A DNA stretch of 64,000 bases from Rhodocyclus gracilis (GCF_009617575.1 NZ_WIXJ01000004.1:171597-235596); one strand, 5' to 3'. Shown: positions 49,477-59,517, numbered from the stretch's first letter. A program made the numbers and translations. The notes: generated by a model from the letters alone, not told the origin.

Positions 49477-50790
49477 ATGGCTGCGGCCAACACGAACGCT
49501 TTTGAACCGATTGAAACCGCCAGCCGCGACGAAATCGCCGCGCTGCAGATCGAACGCCTGCGCTGGTCGCTCCAGCACGCGTATCAAAACGTTCCGCACT
49601 ATCGGCAAAAATTCGACGCGCACGGCGTGCATCCCGACGATCTGCGCACACTCGACGACCTGAAGAAATTCCCCTTCACCACCAAGCAGGACCTGCGCGA
49701 CAACTACCCCTTCTCGATGTTTGCCGTGCCACGCAAGGAAGTCGTCCGCCTGCACGCTTCTTCCGGCACCACCGGCAAGCCGACCGTCGTCGGCTACACG
49801 CGCCGCGACATCGATACCTGGGCGACGCTGGTAGCGCGCTCGCTCTACGCCGCCGGCGGACGCCCCGGCGACATCGTGCACGTCGCCTACGGCTACGGAC
49901 TCTTCACCGGCGGACTCGGCGCCCACTATGGCGCCGAAAAGCTCGGCTGCACGGTGGTTCCGATGTCCGGCGGGCAAAGCGAGAAGCAGGTGCAGCTGAT
50001 TCTCGATTTCCAGCCCGACATCATCATGGTGACGCCTTCCTACGTGCTCAACCTCGCCGACGAATTCCGGCGGCAGGGCATCGATCCGGCCTCGACCAGC
50101 CTGCGCATCGGCCTCTTTGGCGCCGAGCCGTGGACCGGCGCCATGCGGCAGGAGATCGAGAGCATCCTCGGCATCGACGCAGTCGATATCTACGGCCTCT
50201 CCGAAGTCATCGGACCGGGGGTTGCCTGCGAGTGCATCGAAGCGAAAGACGGCCCGACGATCTGGGAAGACCACTTCTATCCGGAAATCATCGACCCGCT
50301 GACTGGCGAAGTGCTGCCCGACGGCGCCGAAGGCGAGCTGGTGTTCACCTCGCTGTCGAAGGAAGCGCTGCCGGTCATTCGCTACCGCACGCGCGATCTC
50401 ACCTGCCTCCTGCCCCCCTCCTCGCGCTCGATGCGGCGCATGGGCAAGATCACCGGCCGCTCGGATGACATGCTCATCATTCGTGGGGTTAACGTCTTCC
50501 CCTCGCAAGTCGAGGAACTCATCCTCAAGCAGGGACAATTGTCGCCGCACTACCTCATCGAAGTGACGCGCGACGGTCATCTCGACTCGGTGAAGGTCTG
50601 CGTCGAGATGAAAGCGGAGCTAGATTCCGCCAGCGCGAGCGAAAAGGAACGCGCGGCAAGGGAACTTCAGCACCATATAAAGTCTTACATCGGGATATCG
50701 ACGCGTATTGATATCGTCGAGCACGGTGGCATCGAACGCTCGGCAGGCAAAGCGCGTCGAGTCATCGACAAGCGTCCGCCCGCGCGCTAA
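49477..50790 (+). CDS. paaK: phenylacetate-CoA ligase
   Basis: Activates phenylacetate to phenylacetyl-CoA, the entry step to aerobic (or anaerobic) phenylacetate degradation. The 437-residue adenylate-forming enzyme shows the P-loop-like RLHASSGTTGKPTVVGYT, GYGLFTGGLGAHYGAEKLG, IYGLSEVIGPGVACEC and RSDDMLIIRGVNVFPSQVE. It has a GGGAGAGG ribosome site. No other paa gene is in the window, so it is an isolated copy. Confidence 0.92.
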   Translation: MAAANTNAFEPIETASRDEIAALQIERLRWSLQHAYQNVPHYRQKFDAHGVHPDDLRTLDDLKKFPFTTKQDLRDNYPFSMFAVPRKEVVRLHASSGTTGKPTVVGYTRRDIDTWATLVARSLYAAGGRPGDIVHVAYGYGLFTGGLGAHYGAEKLGCTVVPMSGGQSEKQVQLILDFQPDIIMVTPSYVLNLADEFRRQGIDPASTSLRIGLFGAEPWTGAMRQEIESILGIDAVDIYGLSEVIGPGVACECIEAKDGPTIWEDHFYPEIIDPLTGEVLPDGAEGELVFTSLSKEALPVIRYRTRDLTCLLPPSSRSMRRMGKITGRSDDMLIIRGVNVFPSQVEELILKQGQLSPHYLIEVTRDGHLDSVKVCVEMKAELDSASASEKERAARELQHHIKSYIGISTRIDIVEHGGIERSAGKARRVIDKRPPAR

Positions 50791-50922
50791 GCGCACGACC
50801 TCGTCAGGCAACACCCCGGCAACGACCGGGCACATCTACCCCGCGCATCACGGGGTGGAGCGTTCCCCGTCACGCCGTCGCAGCCCACGAAACAGCAAAA
50901 ATATGCAAATGTGTTAATTGCA

Positions 50923-50953
50923 TTGTATTTTTTCTGCGGCACTGCTCTATAGT
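50923..50953 (+). promoter_or_regulatory. candidate promoter of the chemosensory cluster
   Basis: TTGTAT (50923-50928), 19-base spacer, TATAGT (50948-50953), in an AT-rich stretch unlike its surroundings. It stands 29 bases before the cheY ATG. Confidence 0.5.
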
Positions 50954-50981
50954 TGCCGACAACGAGGTCATGGGGGAAGCA

Positions 50982-51347
50982 ATGAAAACTGTTTTCCTGG
51001 TCGATGATTCCGCGACCATTCTGCTCAGCATCTCAAACATCCTCGGCAAAGCCGGTTACGCCACGGAAAAAGCCGGTAACGCAGAAGAAGCCCTCAAGAA
51101 ATTCGCCGCCGGCATCAAGGTTGATCTTCTGATCACCGACCTCAACATGCCCGGCAAGAACGGCATCGAGCTGATTCGCGAAGTACGCAAGCTGCCCGCC
51201 TACAAGTTCCTGCCGATCCTTTTCCTCACCACCGAATCCCAGCAGTCACGCAAACTCGAAGCCAAAGCGGCCGGCGCGTCTGGCTGGATCGTCAAGCCGG
51301 CGACCGCCGACGAGTTGCTCAACACCATCAAACTCGTCATTCGCTAG
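50982..51347 (+). CDS. cheY: CheY-like single-domain response regulator
   Basis: A 121-residue receiver domain alone: acidic pair Asp8-Asp9 (VFLVDDSAT), phospho-acceptor Asp53 ([13 protein letters not shown]), switch Thr in LFLTTES and Lys in WIVKPA. Probably the output of the CheA encoded downstream. ATG 50982 follows GGGGGAAG at 50971-50978; the ATG at 50970 is too far upstream. It is first in the cluster, and no CheZ phosphatase is seen in the window. Confidence 0.92.
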   Translation: MKTVFLVDDSATILLSISNILGKAGYATEKAGNAEEALKKFAAGIKVDLLITDLNMPGKNGIELIREVRKLPAYKFLPILFLTTESQQSRKLEAKAAGASGWIVKPATADELLNTIKLVIR

Positions 51348-51351
51348 CGCG

Positions 51352-52671
51352 ATGGAATTCCTCTCCGTCAACCGCCGGCTGTTGCTGGTTTCGCTCTTCA
51401 GCACGGTTGCTGTCGCGCTCGCTGTCTACTTCAGTGGCGGCTGGTTCGACAACACACTGATGCCACTGCTGGGCGTGAGCCCCGACTACGAGCATGTCGT
51501 CGGCGTGGTCCTCGCGCTGGGCGCCGCGCAACTGCTGCAACGCCTTGTTTCCTTCGCCTTCTTCCGCGACATGCTGTTCGGACTGGCGGTACGCGACAAA
51601 GAGATCATCACCAAGATCTACGCCGTCGAAGCCGTCGGCGAAGAGGTCGCCCGCGAACTCGACACCATGCGCGCCTTCAACGGCGTCCTGCGCGGTCAGC
51701 TCAACAGCATCATCAGCGAGACGGAACAGGCGGCCTATCAGATTACCGAGCGCCTGCAATCGATCGACACCGTCGTCACCCGCCTCGACGAGTTCGTCAC
51801 CCGCACCGCGCAAGAGTCGAACGAGATCGCCAATCACTCGGAAGAACGCATCGAAAAGAACCGCAGCCTCGTCGCCGACATGGAGGCCTTCATTCGCGGC
51901 TACAGCAGCGAAGCCAAAAAAGATCAGGAGCGCATCGCGCTGGTCGTCAGCGAAGCGCAGTCGCTCGGCTCGCTGGTCAATCTGATCCTGCACATCTCCG
52001 GGCAAACCAACCTGCTGGCACTGAACGCCGCCATCGAGGCGGCGCGCGCCGGCGAAGCGGGGCGCGGCTTTGCCGTCGTCGCCGACGAGGTGCGCAAGCT
52101 TTCCTCGGAAACCGATGTCGCCGTCGGCAAGATCAAGGAAGGCATCGACGCCGTCGCCTCCTCGATTCAGCAGCAGTTCGAAGAAAAGCTGTCGCACTCG
52201 AACGTCACCGCGCAGCAGGCGACGCTCAACGAATTCGCCGGCCAGCTTGCCGTCCTCGGCTCCGGCTATCTCGAATTGCTGCAACACGATGTGAACGTGC
52301 TGAAAACCGTCCGCGAATCAAGCGGCGATCTGGCGCGCATGTTCATGGACGCGCTCGCCAGCGTGCAATTCCAGGACATCACCCGGCAGCAGATCGAGCA
52401 GGTACTCAAAGCGCTCGAACGGCTCGACGAGCACGCCCTGATGCTCTCGCGCCGCCTGAAAGCTTCCGAAGATGCGAACTTCACCTTCACGCCGCTGACT
52501 GAGCATCTGAACGAAATTTATGCCAGTTACGTGATGGACTCGCAGCGCCAGTCGCACAACGACGCCCTGCAACAAGGCGGCATAACGACTACGGCGGGCA
52601 AACCCACTTCCGGCAGCGCCGGGGGCGGCGGCAGTGGTGGTGGCAGCGGCAACAAGATCGAACTCTTCTAG
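51352..52671 (+). CDS. methyl-accepting chemotaxis protein-like, short membrane-anchored
   Basis: A 439-residue protein with two N-terminal helices (about 10-30 and 48-70) and only a short loop between, so no sizeable periplasmic sensor. A coiled coil follows with the receptor tip sequence [20 protein letters not shown] and [13 protein letters not shown]. The C-terminal third differs from normal receptors, with [20 protein letters not shown]. The tail is a Gly/Ser linker ending in KIELF. It starts 5 bases after cheY. Confidence 0.88.
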   Translation: MEFLSVNRRLLLVSLFSTVAVALAVYFSGGWFDNTLMPLLGVSPDYEHVVGVVLALGAAQLLQRLVSFAFFRDMLFGLAVRDKEIITKIYAVEAVGEEVARELDTMRAFNGVLRGQLNSIISETEQAAYQITERLQSIDTVVTRLDEFVTRTAQESNEIANHSEERIEKNRSLVADMEAFIRGYSSEAKKDQERIALVVSEAQSLGSLVNLILHISGQTNLLALNAAIEAARAGEAGRGFAVVADEVRKLSSETDVAVGKIKEGIDAVASSIQQQFEEKLSHSNVTAQQATLNEFAGQLAVLGSGYLELLQHDVNVLKTVRESSGDLARMFMDALASVQFQDITRQQIEQVLKALERLDEHALMLSRRLKASEDANFTFTPLTEHLNEIYASYVMDSQRQSHNDALQQGGITTTAGKPTSGSAGGGGSGGGSGNKIELF

Positions 52672-52681
52672 GAGGACGGCG

Positions 52682-52987
52682 ATGGCAGGCACGAACCGCA
52701 TTACTCTGATCGACGACCTGACCATTTATCACGCGGAAGCGCAAAAGCAGCTGCTGCTCGACGCGCTGGCCGCCCCCGGCGCCGTCGAAGCCGATCTCTC
52801 GCAAGCCGGCGAAATCGACACCGCCGGACTGCAACTCCTGATCCTCGCCAAGCGCGAGGCGCTGCGCCAGGGCAAGGATTTCCACATCGTCGCGCACAGC
52901 CCGGCGGTGCGGCAGACCATCGATTTTTGCAATCTGACGGCGTTTTTCGGCGACCCGGTCGTCATTCCCGCGCACGAATCCCCCTGA
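52682..52987 (+). CDS. STAS domain protein (anti-sigma antagonist-like)
   Basis: A 101-residue single STAS domain. The usual phosphorylation loop reads EIDTAGLQLLILAK, with Thr at the Ser/Thr position. It starts 11 bases after the receptor-like gene and ends 9 bases before cheA, so it belongs to the chemosensory operon. In spore formers such proteins bind kinases or sigma regulators; here a role as a phospho-switched scaffold on CheA is possible but unproven. Confidence 0.88.
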   Translation: MAGTNRITLIDDLTIYHAEAQKQLLLDALAAPGAVEADLSQAGEIDTAGLQLLILAKREALRQGKDFHIVAHSPAVRQTIDFCNLTAFFGDPVVIPAHESP

Positions 52988-52995
52988 GGCCCGCC

Positions 52996-55194
52996 ATGGA
53001 CGAGCTCACCAGCGTATTCATCCAGGAAAGCCGCGAACAACTCGCCGAGATGGAAGCCGGCCTGCTCGTGCTCGAGCAGTCGCCGGACGATCCGGGCAAC
53101 GGCGAACTGATCAACGCCATCTTCCGCGCCGCGCATACGGTGAAAGGCGCCTCCGGCGTCGTCGAGTGCCACTTCATCGAGAACTTCATGCACAAGGTCG
53201 AGAACGTCCTCGACCGCCTGCGTAATGGTGAAATCCCCGTTTCCGGCGGCCTCGCCAGCCTTCTGCTGAAATGCGGCGACCACCTGACGACGCTGATCGG
53301 CGTACTCGAAGCCGGGCTGCCCGAACCCGCCCCGGCTGATCAGGCCACTGGCGATGCGCTGCTCGCCGAACTGTCGGAACGCTACCTCGCCAGCGCCGCC
53401 GCCGGCGACACCGCCGTCTCGCTGCGGGACAGCGAATCCGGCGAAGTCATGGCCTCCGGCGGCGGCATCGTCGTCACCGACAGCTGGCACATCTCGGTGC
53501 GCTTTGGCCGCGACGTGCTGCGTGGCGGCATGGACCCGCTCTCCTTCCTGCGCTTTCTCGGCTCGCTCGGCGAAATACTGGCGATTGAAACGATCAGCGA
53601 CGCCATGCCGGCCGCCGCCGAGATGGACCCCGAATCCTGCTACCTCGGCTTTGAAATCCGCTTGCAGACGCGCGCCAGCAAGGCCGACATCGAGCGCGTC
53701 TTCGACTTCGTGCGCGAAGACTGCGAACTGCGCATCCTGCCGCCGAACAGCAAGCTTACCGACTACCTCAAGCTCATCGAGGCCTTGCCGGAAGACGACA
53801 TGCGGCTTGGCGAAATCCTCGTGCGCAGCGGCGCGCTGACGCAGGCCGAGCTTGACGAAGGGCTCAACGCCCAGCGCGACGAAGCGCCGCTTGCCTCGGC
53901 AGACAATCCGCCGCATATCGGCGAAATCCTCGTCGACAACAAGGTGGTGCAAAAAGAGCTGGTCGACGCCGCCGTCGGCAAGCAGTCGCGCATTCAGGAC
54001 AAAAAGGCCGTCGAAGCGCGCCTGATCCGCGTGCAGGCCGACAAGCTCGACCAGCTGATCGATCTGGTCGGCGAAATGGTCATCGCCGGCGCCTCGGCCA
54101 ACCTCCTCGCCCGGCGCAGCGGCAAGGCCGAACTGGTCGAGTCGACCTCCGTGCTGTCGCGGCTCGTCGAGAGCATCCGCGACGCCGCGCTGCAACTGCG
54201 CATGGTGCAGATCGGCGAGACCTTCAACCGCTTCAATCGCGTCGTGCGCGACGTCGCCAAAGAGCTGGGCAAGGAAATCGACCTCGTCATCAACGGCGCC
54301 GATACCGAACTCGACAAATCCGTCGTCGAGAAGATCGGCGACCCGCTGATGCATCTGGTGCGCAATTCGGTCGACCACGGCATCGAAGCCGCCAGCGTGC
54401 GCGCCCAGAACGGCAAGAACGTGCGCGGCCAGATCGAACTCAATGCCTTCCACGACTCCGGCAGCATCGTCATTCAGGTGCGCGACGACGGCGGCGGCCT
54501 GCCGAAGAGCAAGATCCGCAGCAAGGCCATCGAGCGCGGCTTGATCCAGGCCGAGCAGTCGCTAAGCGATCAGGACGTTATCAATCTAATCTTCGAGCCG
54601 GGATTTTCGACCGCCGATCAGGTCACCAACATCTCCGGGCGCGGCGTCGGCATGGACGTCGTCCGCCGCAACATCCAGAGCCTGCGCGGCTCCATCGATG
54701 TCAGCTCGGAAGAAGGCATCGGCACCACCTTCACCATCCGCCTGCCGCTGACGCTCGCCATCATCGACGGCTTTCTGGTCGGCGTTGGCCGCGCCGCCTA
54801 CGTCATCCCGCTCGACATGGTCGTCGAGTGCATCGAGCTCGACAGCCACGGCGTCGACCGCGACTTTCTCAACCTGCGCGGCGAGGTGCTGCCCTTCATC
54901 CGCCTGCGCGCGCTCTTCGAACTGCCCGACGACGCGCCGCCGCGCGAAAACGTCGTCGTCGTGCATTACGGCGGGCAAAAGGCCGGCATCGTCGTCGATC
55001 AGCTGATGGGCGAATTCCAGACCGTCATCAAGCCGCTGTCGAGCATGTTCAGCCACCTGCGCGGCATCGGCGGCTCGACCATCCTCGGCACCGGCGACGT
55101 CGCGCTCATCCTCGACGTGCAAGCACTCGTGCAACGCAACTCACGCATCGAAGAAAAGACCCTGAATCAAGCCAGCCTCGCCCGCGCCTCCTGA
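52996..55194 (+). CDS. cheA: chemotaxis histidine kinase CheA with MshEN-like insert
   Basis: The 732-residue kinase has P1 HPt (1-105) with His47 in AAHTVKGASGV; a P2-like domain (155-255); then two 24-residue repeats, 270-293 (RLGEILVRSGALTQAE...) and 307-330 (HIGEILVDNKVVQ...), like the MshEN c-di-GMP-binding motif; P3 (about 345-400); the P4 ATPase with LVRNSVDHGIE, RDDGGGLP and GRGVGMDVV; and a P5 CheW-like domain (about 595-732). ATG 52996 follows the STAS gene. Confidence 0.94.
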   Translation: MDELTSVFIQESREQLAEMEAGLLVLEQSPDDPGNGELINAIFRAAHTVKGASGVVECHFIENFMHKVENVLDRLRNGEIPVSGGLASLLLKCGDHLTTLIGVLEAGLPEPAPADQATGDALLAELSERYLASAAAGDTAVSLRDSESGEVMASGGGIVVTDSWHISVRFGRDVLRGGMDPLSFLRFLGSLGEILAIETISDAMPAAAEMDPESCYLGFEIRLQTRASKADIERVFDFVREDCELRILPPNSKLTDYLKLIEALPEDDMRLGEILVRSGALTQAELDEGLNAQRDEAPLASADNPPHIGEILVDNKVVQKELVDAAVGKQSRIQDKKAVEARLIRVQADKLDQLIDLVGEMVIAGASANLLARRSGKAELVESTSVLSRLVESIRDAALQLRMVQIGETFNRFNRVVRDVAKELGKEIDLVINGADTELDKSVVEKIGDPLMHLVRNSVDHGIEAASVRAQNGKNVRGQIELNAFHDSGSIVIQVRDDGGGLPKSKIRSKAIERGLIQAEQSLSDQDVINLIFEPGFSTADQVTNISGRGVGMDVVRRNIQSLRGSIDVSSEEGIGTTFTIRLPLTLAIIDGFLVGVGRAAYVIPLDMVVECIELDSHGVDRDFLNLRGEVLPFIRLRALFELPDDAPPRENVVVVHYGGQKAGIVVDQLMGEFQTVIKPLSSMFSHLRGIGGSTILGTGDVALILDVQALVQRNSRIEEKTLNQASLARAS

Positions 55195-55347
55195 GCGTAC
55201 CGCCGGAGGACGGACGGCGCTGGTCGCCGTGAGCGCTCGTAGAGATCGTGCAGTCAGCGCCACACCTCGCCGTACCCGTTTTTGTCGTGACAGATTGTTG
55301 GCCCAGCCCCGCTCCGCACCAGAAAACCTTGTCTTCAGGAGTACATC

Positions 55348-57534
55348 ATGTCTCTCGCAAAACGACTTTATCTGCTGATTGCCGTCGCCGTCCTGGGCGT
55401 TGCGCTGGTCGCCGGCATCGGCTACACGCAAATGGCCAAGGTCTTTCAGGTGGCCAACTTCACCAACGTCAACGTGCTGCCGAGTATGGTGGTACTCAAC
55501 CGCGCTCTTAGCGACTTCGGCAGCCTGCGCGTGCGTCTCTACCGGATGGTCCTCAACACCGATCCGAACAGGGTTGCGACCTTTGAACAGGACCTCAAAA
55601 AGAACCTCGCTATCGTTAACGAATCACTCAAGAAATACGAAGCTGATGGCCTCATCGCCGACGACAAGGATCGGCAATTGCTCAACAACGACATTGCCCT
55701 GCTGAATGAGTACGCCGCCGGCTTTGAGCCGGTTCTCCAATACGCGCGCGTCCTCCGCGGCGACAAGGCACTGGAGGAAGCGCTCAAGGTCGGCGCCGTC
55801 GCCGAGAAACTCAACAACGCCATCGACGAGCACCTCAAGTACAACGAAAACATCGGCAAGTCCTCGGCGACTGAAGCCTTGCAGGTGCAAGCCTCGGCCA
55901 ACACGCTGCTGATCGCCCTGTCGATCATCACGCTGCTGGCCGTCGCAGCGCTCGGCCTCTTCATCCTGCGCGCCGTGCTGCGGCAACTGGGCGGCGAGCC
56001 CTCGGTGGCCGCAGAAGTGGCAACGCAGATCGGCAAGGGCGACCTGTCTGGCGAAATTCCACTCGCCGCCGGCGACACCACCAGCCTGCTGGCCGCCATG
56101 AAGACCATGCAGACCAACCTGCGCAATATGGCCGCCGAAGTCGGCCGGCTCGAAAAGAACGCGGTCGACGGACATCTGTCGACGCGCGCCGACGCCACGC
56201 TCTACACCGGCGACTACGGCAAGATCGTGCAAGGCTTCAACAACACGCTCGACGCCCTCATCGGCCCGCTGAATGTCACCGCCAGCAACCTCGAGCAGAT
56301 TTCGCGCGGGGCGATCCCGCCGCGCATCACCGACACCTATAACGGCGAATTCAACACCATCAAGAACAACCTCAATCAGGCCATCGACGCCGTCAATCGC
56401 ATGATTACCGACACCGCCATGCTGGCCAAGGCGGCGGTTGAGGGGCAGCTGTCCAAGCGCGCTGACGTCAGCCAGCATCAGGGCGACTTCCAGCGCATCG
56501 TGCAGGGCATCAACGACACGCTCGACGCCGTCGTCAAGCCGATCAACGAGGTCCAGCACGTCATGGCCGCCATGGAAAAAGGCGACCTGACGCAAACGGT
56601 CGACAAGGACTACCAGGGCGACTTCAAGACGCTGAAGGACGCCATCAACAACACCATCGCCCGCCTGTCGGAAACGATCTCGCAGATCATCACCGGCGCC
56701 GACGCGCTCTCCAACGCCTCCGGTCAGGTCTCGGCGACGGCGCAATCGCTCTCGCAATCGTCGTCGGAACAAGCAGCGAGCGTCGAGGAAACGACCTCCT
56801 CGCTCGAAGAAATGACCGCCTCGGTGGCGCAAAACACCGAAAACGCCAAGATCACCGACAACATGGCGGCGAAAGCCTCGAAGGAAGCCGGCGAAGGCGG
56901 CGTCGCCGTCGGTCAGACGGTCGATGCGATGAAGTCCATCGCCGACAAGATCGGCATCATTGACGACATCGCCTACCAGACCAACCTGCTGGCACTCAAC
57001 GCCGCCATCGAGGCAGCGCGCGCCGGCGAGCACGGCAAGGGCTTTGCCGTCGTCGCCGCCGAGGTGCGCAAGCTCGCCGAACGCAGCCAGGTTGCGGCGC
57101 AGGAAATCGGTCAACTGGCCGGCTCCAGCGTCAAGCTCGCCGAACGCGCCGGCAGCCTGCTCACCGAAATGGTCCCTGCCATCCAGAAGACCTCCGATCT
57201 GGTGCAGGAAATCGCCTCCGCCTCGCAGGAGCAATCCTCCGGCGTCGCGCAGATCAACAACGCCATGGGCCAGCTGAACAAGGCGACACAGCAGAACGCC
57301 TCGGCCTCCGAAGAGTTGGCCGCCACCGCCGAAGAACTGGGCGGACAGGCGCAGCAGTTGCAGGAGCTGACCGGCTTCTTCACCGTCGGGCAAACGCTCG
57401 GTCGCAGTCGCCCGTCCGCCACCAGCCACGCCACCGCGCATGCTCCCGTCGCGCACGCCACACCGGCACGCCCGGCAGCGATCAGCCGGACGGCGAGCAC
57501 GGCCTTCGATGAATCGGACTTCGAGAAGTTCTGA
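55348..57534 (+). CDS. methyl-accepting chemotaxis protein with poly-HAMP array
   Basis: A 728-residue receptor: TM1 (8-28), a helical periplasmic sensor of four-helix-bundle type (about 30-185), TM2 (about 187-210), then a run of HAMP-like units (about 210-440) with repeats such as [19 protein letters not shown]. The signalling tip [20 protein letters not shown] lies in the cytoplasmic coiled coil. An Ala/His/Pro-rich linker of about 35 residues leads to the C-terminal pentapeptide DFEKF, resembling a CheR tether. Confidence 0.94.
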   Translation: MSLAKRLYLLIAVAVLGVALVAGIGYTQMAKVFQVANFTNVNVLPSMVVLNRALSDFGSLRVRLYRMVLNTDPNRVATFEQDLKKNLAIVNESLKKYEADGLIADDKDRQLLNNDIALLNEYAAGFEPVLQYARVLRGDKALEEALKVGAVAEKLNNAIDEHLKYNENIGKSSATEALQVQASANTLLIALSIITLLAVAALGLFILRAVLRQLGGEPSVAAEVATQIGKGDLSGEIPLAAGDTTSLLAAMKTMQTNLRNMAAEVGRLEKNAVDGHLSTRADATLYTGDYGKIVQGFNNTLDALIGPLNVTASNLEQISRGAIPPRITDTYNGEFNTIKNNLNQAIDAVNRMITDTAMLAKAAVEGQLSKRADVSQHQGDFQRIVQGINDTLDAVVKPINEVQHVMAAMEKGDLTQTVDKDYQGDFKTLKDAINNTIARLSETISQIITGADALSNASGQVSATAQSLSQSSSEQAASVEETTSSLEEMTASVAQNTENAKITDNMAAKASKEAGEGGVAVGQTVDAMKSIADKIGIIDDIAYQTNLLALNAAIEAARAGEHGKGFAVVAAEVRKLAERSQVAAQEIGQLAGSSVKLAERAGSLLTEMVPAIQKTSDLVQEIASASQEQSSGVAQINNAMGQLNKATQQNASASEELAATAEELGGQAQQLQELTGFFTVGQTLGRSRPSATSHATAHAPVAHATPARPAAISRTASTAFDESDFEKF

Positions 57535-57548
57535 GGCGGGAGGAGACC

Positions 57549-58100
57549 ATGGGACAACTCGTCCAACGCCAGTCCGGCGCCGCCGATGCGGCGCTGGCGG
57601 CCACTGCGGCGCCGCAGCAGTACCTCACCTTTTCCCTCGCCGGCGAGATGTTTGCCGTCGCCATTCTCAACGTCAAGGAGATCATCGAGTTCGGCAACCT
57701 GACGGAAATCCCGATGACGCCGCCCTTCATCCGTGGCGTCATCAACCTGCGCGGCGCCGTCGTGCCGGTGATCGACCTTGCCAGCCGTTTCGGCGGCAAG
57801 CCCGCCTCCGTCGCCCGCCGCACCTGCATCGTCATCGTTGAACTCGAAGAAGACGACGTGAAGCACGACATCGGCGTCATGGTCGATGCCGTCTCGGAGG
57901 TGCTTGAAGTCGCACGCAGCGACATCGAGCCGCCACCGGCTTTTGGTGCCCGCATCCGCGCCGATTTCATCAGCGGCATGGGCAAGATCAATGGCAAATT
58001 CGTCATCATCCTCAACGTCGCCAAAGCGCTCTCGGCGAGCGAAATCGCCCAGCTGACAAAACTGGGCGATCCCGACAACGCCAGCGAAGCCAGCGCCTGA
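57549..58100 (+). CDS. cheW: chemotaxis coupling protein CheW
   Basis: A 183-residue protein: CheW domain from about residue 20 (YLTFSLAGEMFAVAILNVKE) to 170, with VIDLASRFGG and VMVDAVSEVLEV. It couples receptors to CheA. It has 20 extra N-terminal residues. Its ribosome site is GGGAGG, 4 bases before ATG. It follows the receptor gene by 14 bases. Confidence 0.94.
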   Translation: MGQLVQRQSGAADAALAATAAPQQYLTFSLAGEMFAVAILNVKEIIEFGNLTEIPMTPPFIRGVINLRGAVVPVIDLASRFGGKPASVARRTCIVIVELEEDDVKHDIGVMVDAVSEVLEVARSDIEPPPAFGARIRADFISGMGKINGKFVIILNVAKALSASEIAQLTKLGDPDNASEASA

Positions 58101-58123
58101 CACGGGCCGCACGGGCACCCGAC

Positions 58124-58711
58124 ATGGAGACGCCGCTCACGCTCCCGGCCCGCCAGATCGAACGTCTGGCGCGCAACCTCCATGTCGGCGAGTGGCTGGT
58201 CGAGAACGAGCGGCCGCTCGCCACCCTTCTGGGCTCCTGCGTGGCGGTCTGCCTCTACGACACGGGCGCCTCGCTGGGCGGCATGAATCACTTCCTCCTG
58301 CCGACGCGCAAGCGGAGCAATGCGCTCGACGACGACTCCCTCTTGGCCGGCGACGCCTGCATGACGGCGCTCTTCAACGGCATGATCGCCCGTGGCGCCT
58401 CGCGGCACCGGATGAAAGCCAAGGTTTTCGGTGGCGGCGCGGTCATTGCGACGAGCAGCAACGTCATGGCCATCGGCGAACGCAATGCCGCCTTTGCCCG
58501 CGAATGGCTGGAGAACGAGCGCATTCCGCTGGTTGCCTCCGATCTCAACGGCCCCTGGGCGCGCAAGGTCTTGCTCGTGCCGAATACGGGCGAAGCCTAT
58601 TGCCGACGCATTCCCTCGGCGATGCTCGGCACGCAACGCATCGAAGAAGAAGCGCAGGCCTGGGCGGACAAGCAACGGCATCCGCCGGCGAAAAACGTGG
58701 AGCTGTTCTGA
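58124..58711 (+). CDS. cheD: chemoreceptor glutamine deamidase CheD
   Basis: A 195-residue protein. The catalytic set fits CheD: Cys39 (LLGSCVAVCLYD), His56 (GGMNHFLLP) and Thr34 before the Cys. It deamidates receptor Gln residues to methylatable Glu and in some bacteria cooperates with CheC. It ends KNVELF, a C terminus of the same form as the two receptors in this operon. The stop overlaps the cheR start (TGATG). Confidence 0.94.
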   Translation: METPLTLPARQIERLARNLHVGEWLVENERPLATLLGSCVAVCLYDTGASLGGMNHFLLPTRKRSNALDDDSLLAGDACMTALFNGMIARGASRHRMKAKVFGGGAVIATSSNVMAIGERNAAFAREWLENERIPLVASDLNGPWARKVLLVPNTGEAYCRRIPSAMLGTQRIEEEAQAWADKQRHPPAKNVELF

Positions 58712-59517
58712 TGGACACGCCGATTAGCGACCAGGAATTCACCCTCTTCCAGCGCCTCATCTACAAAATCGCCGGCATCAACCTGTCGGACAACAAGAAG
58801 GCGCTGGTCGTCGGCCGCCTGCAACGCCGGCTCGGCGAGTACGGTCACCAGAGCTTCGGTGAGTACTACCGCATGCTCGCCAGCGGCGACCACCCGGAAG
58901 AGTTGCAGATCATGGTCGACCAGTTGACGACCAACGAGACGTATTTTTTTCGCGAGCCGGGGCATTTCGACTTCCTGCGCGAAACGGTGCTGCCGCAGTT
59001 GCGCGCATCGCCGAGCGTGCGACTCTGGAGCGCCGCCAGCTCGACCGGCGAAGAAGCCTTCACGCTCGCCATGCTGCTCTCCGAATACCGCGCGCAGCAG
59101 CCGTGGGAGATTTTCGCCTCGGATATCAGCACCAAGGTGCTGGCGCGCGCGCAGAAGGCGCACTACCCGCTCGACCGCAACGAGGGAATCCCGCCCGAAT
59201 TCCTGCGCAAGTACTGCCTGAAAGGCGTGCGCTCGCAAGCCGGTACCTTCCTGATCCGCCCCGAGCTACGCAACCGCGTCACCTTCCGGCAGGTCAACCT
59301 GACACTGCCGGTCGATCCGAAGATCGGCACCTTCAACGTGATATTCCTGCGCAACGTGATGATTTATTTCGATATCGAGACCAAACGCAAGGTCGTTGCC
59401 AACCTCATGCCGCGCCTGACCACTGGCGGCTATTTCATCATCGGCCACTCAGAATCGCTGAACGGGCTGTGCGACGAACTGGAAGCCGTGCGCCCGACGA
59501 TCTACCGCAAGATCTAG
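58711..59517 (+). CDS. cheR: chemoreceptor methyltransferase CheR
   Basis: A 268-residue protein: N-terminal helical domain, then a SAM domain with [30 protein letters not shown] and [10 protein letters not shown]. The beta subdomain ([17 protein letters not shown]) shows no deletion against my recollection of E. coli CheR, which fits the class that docks on receptor pentapeptides. It is coupled to cheD by a one-base overlap. Confidence 0.95.
   Translation: MDTPISDQEFTLFQRLIYKIAGINLSDNKKALVVGRLQRRLGEYGHQSFGEYYRMLASGDHPEELQIMVDQLTTNETYFFREPGHFDFLRETVLPQLRASPSVRLWSAASSTGEEAFTLAMLLSEYRAQQPWEIFASDISTKVLARAQKAHYPLDRNEGIPPEFLRKYCLKGVRSQAGTFLIRPELRNRVTFRQVNLTLPVDPKIGTFNVIFLRNVMIYFDIETKRKVVANLMPRLTTGGYFIIGHSESLNGLCDELEAVRPTIYRKI

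Noticed and set aside
50791..50922. Short GC hairpins after paaK (CCCGG/CCGGG and ACCCCG/CGGGGT) considered as a terminator
   Set aside because: Stems are 5-6 pairs and have no T tract; not supportable as an intrinsic terminator.
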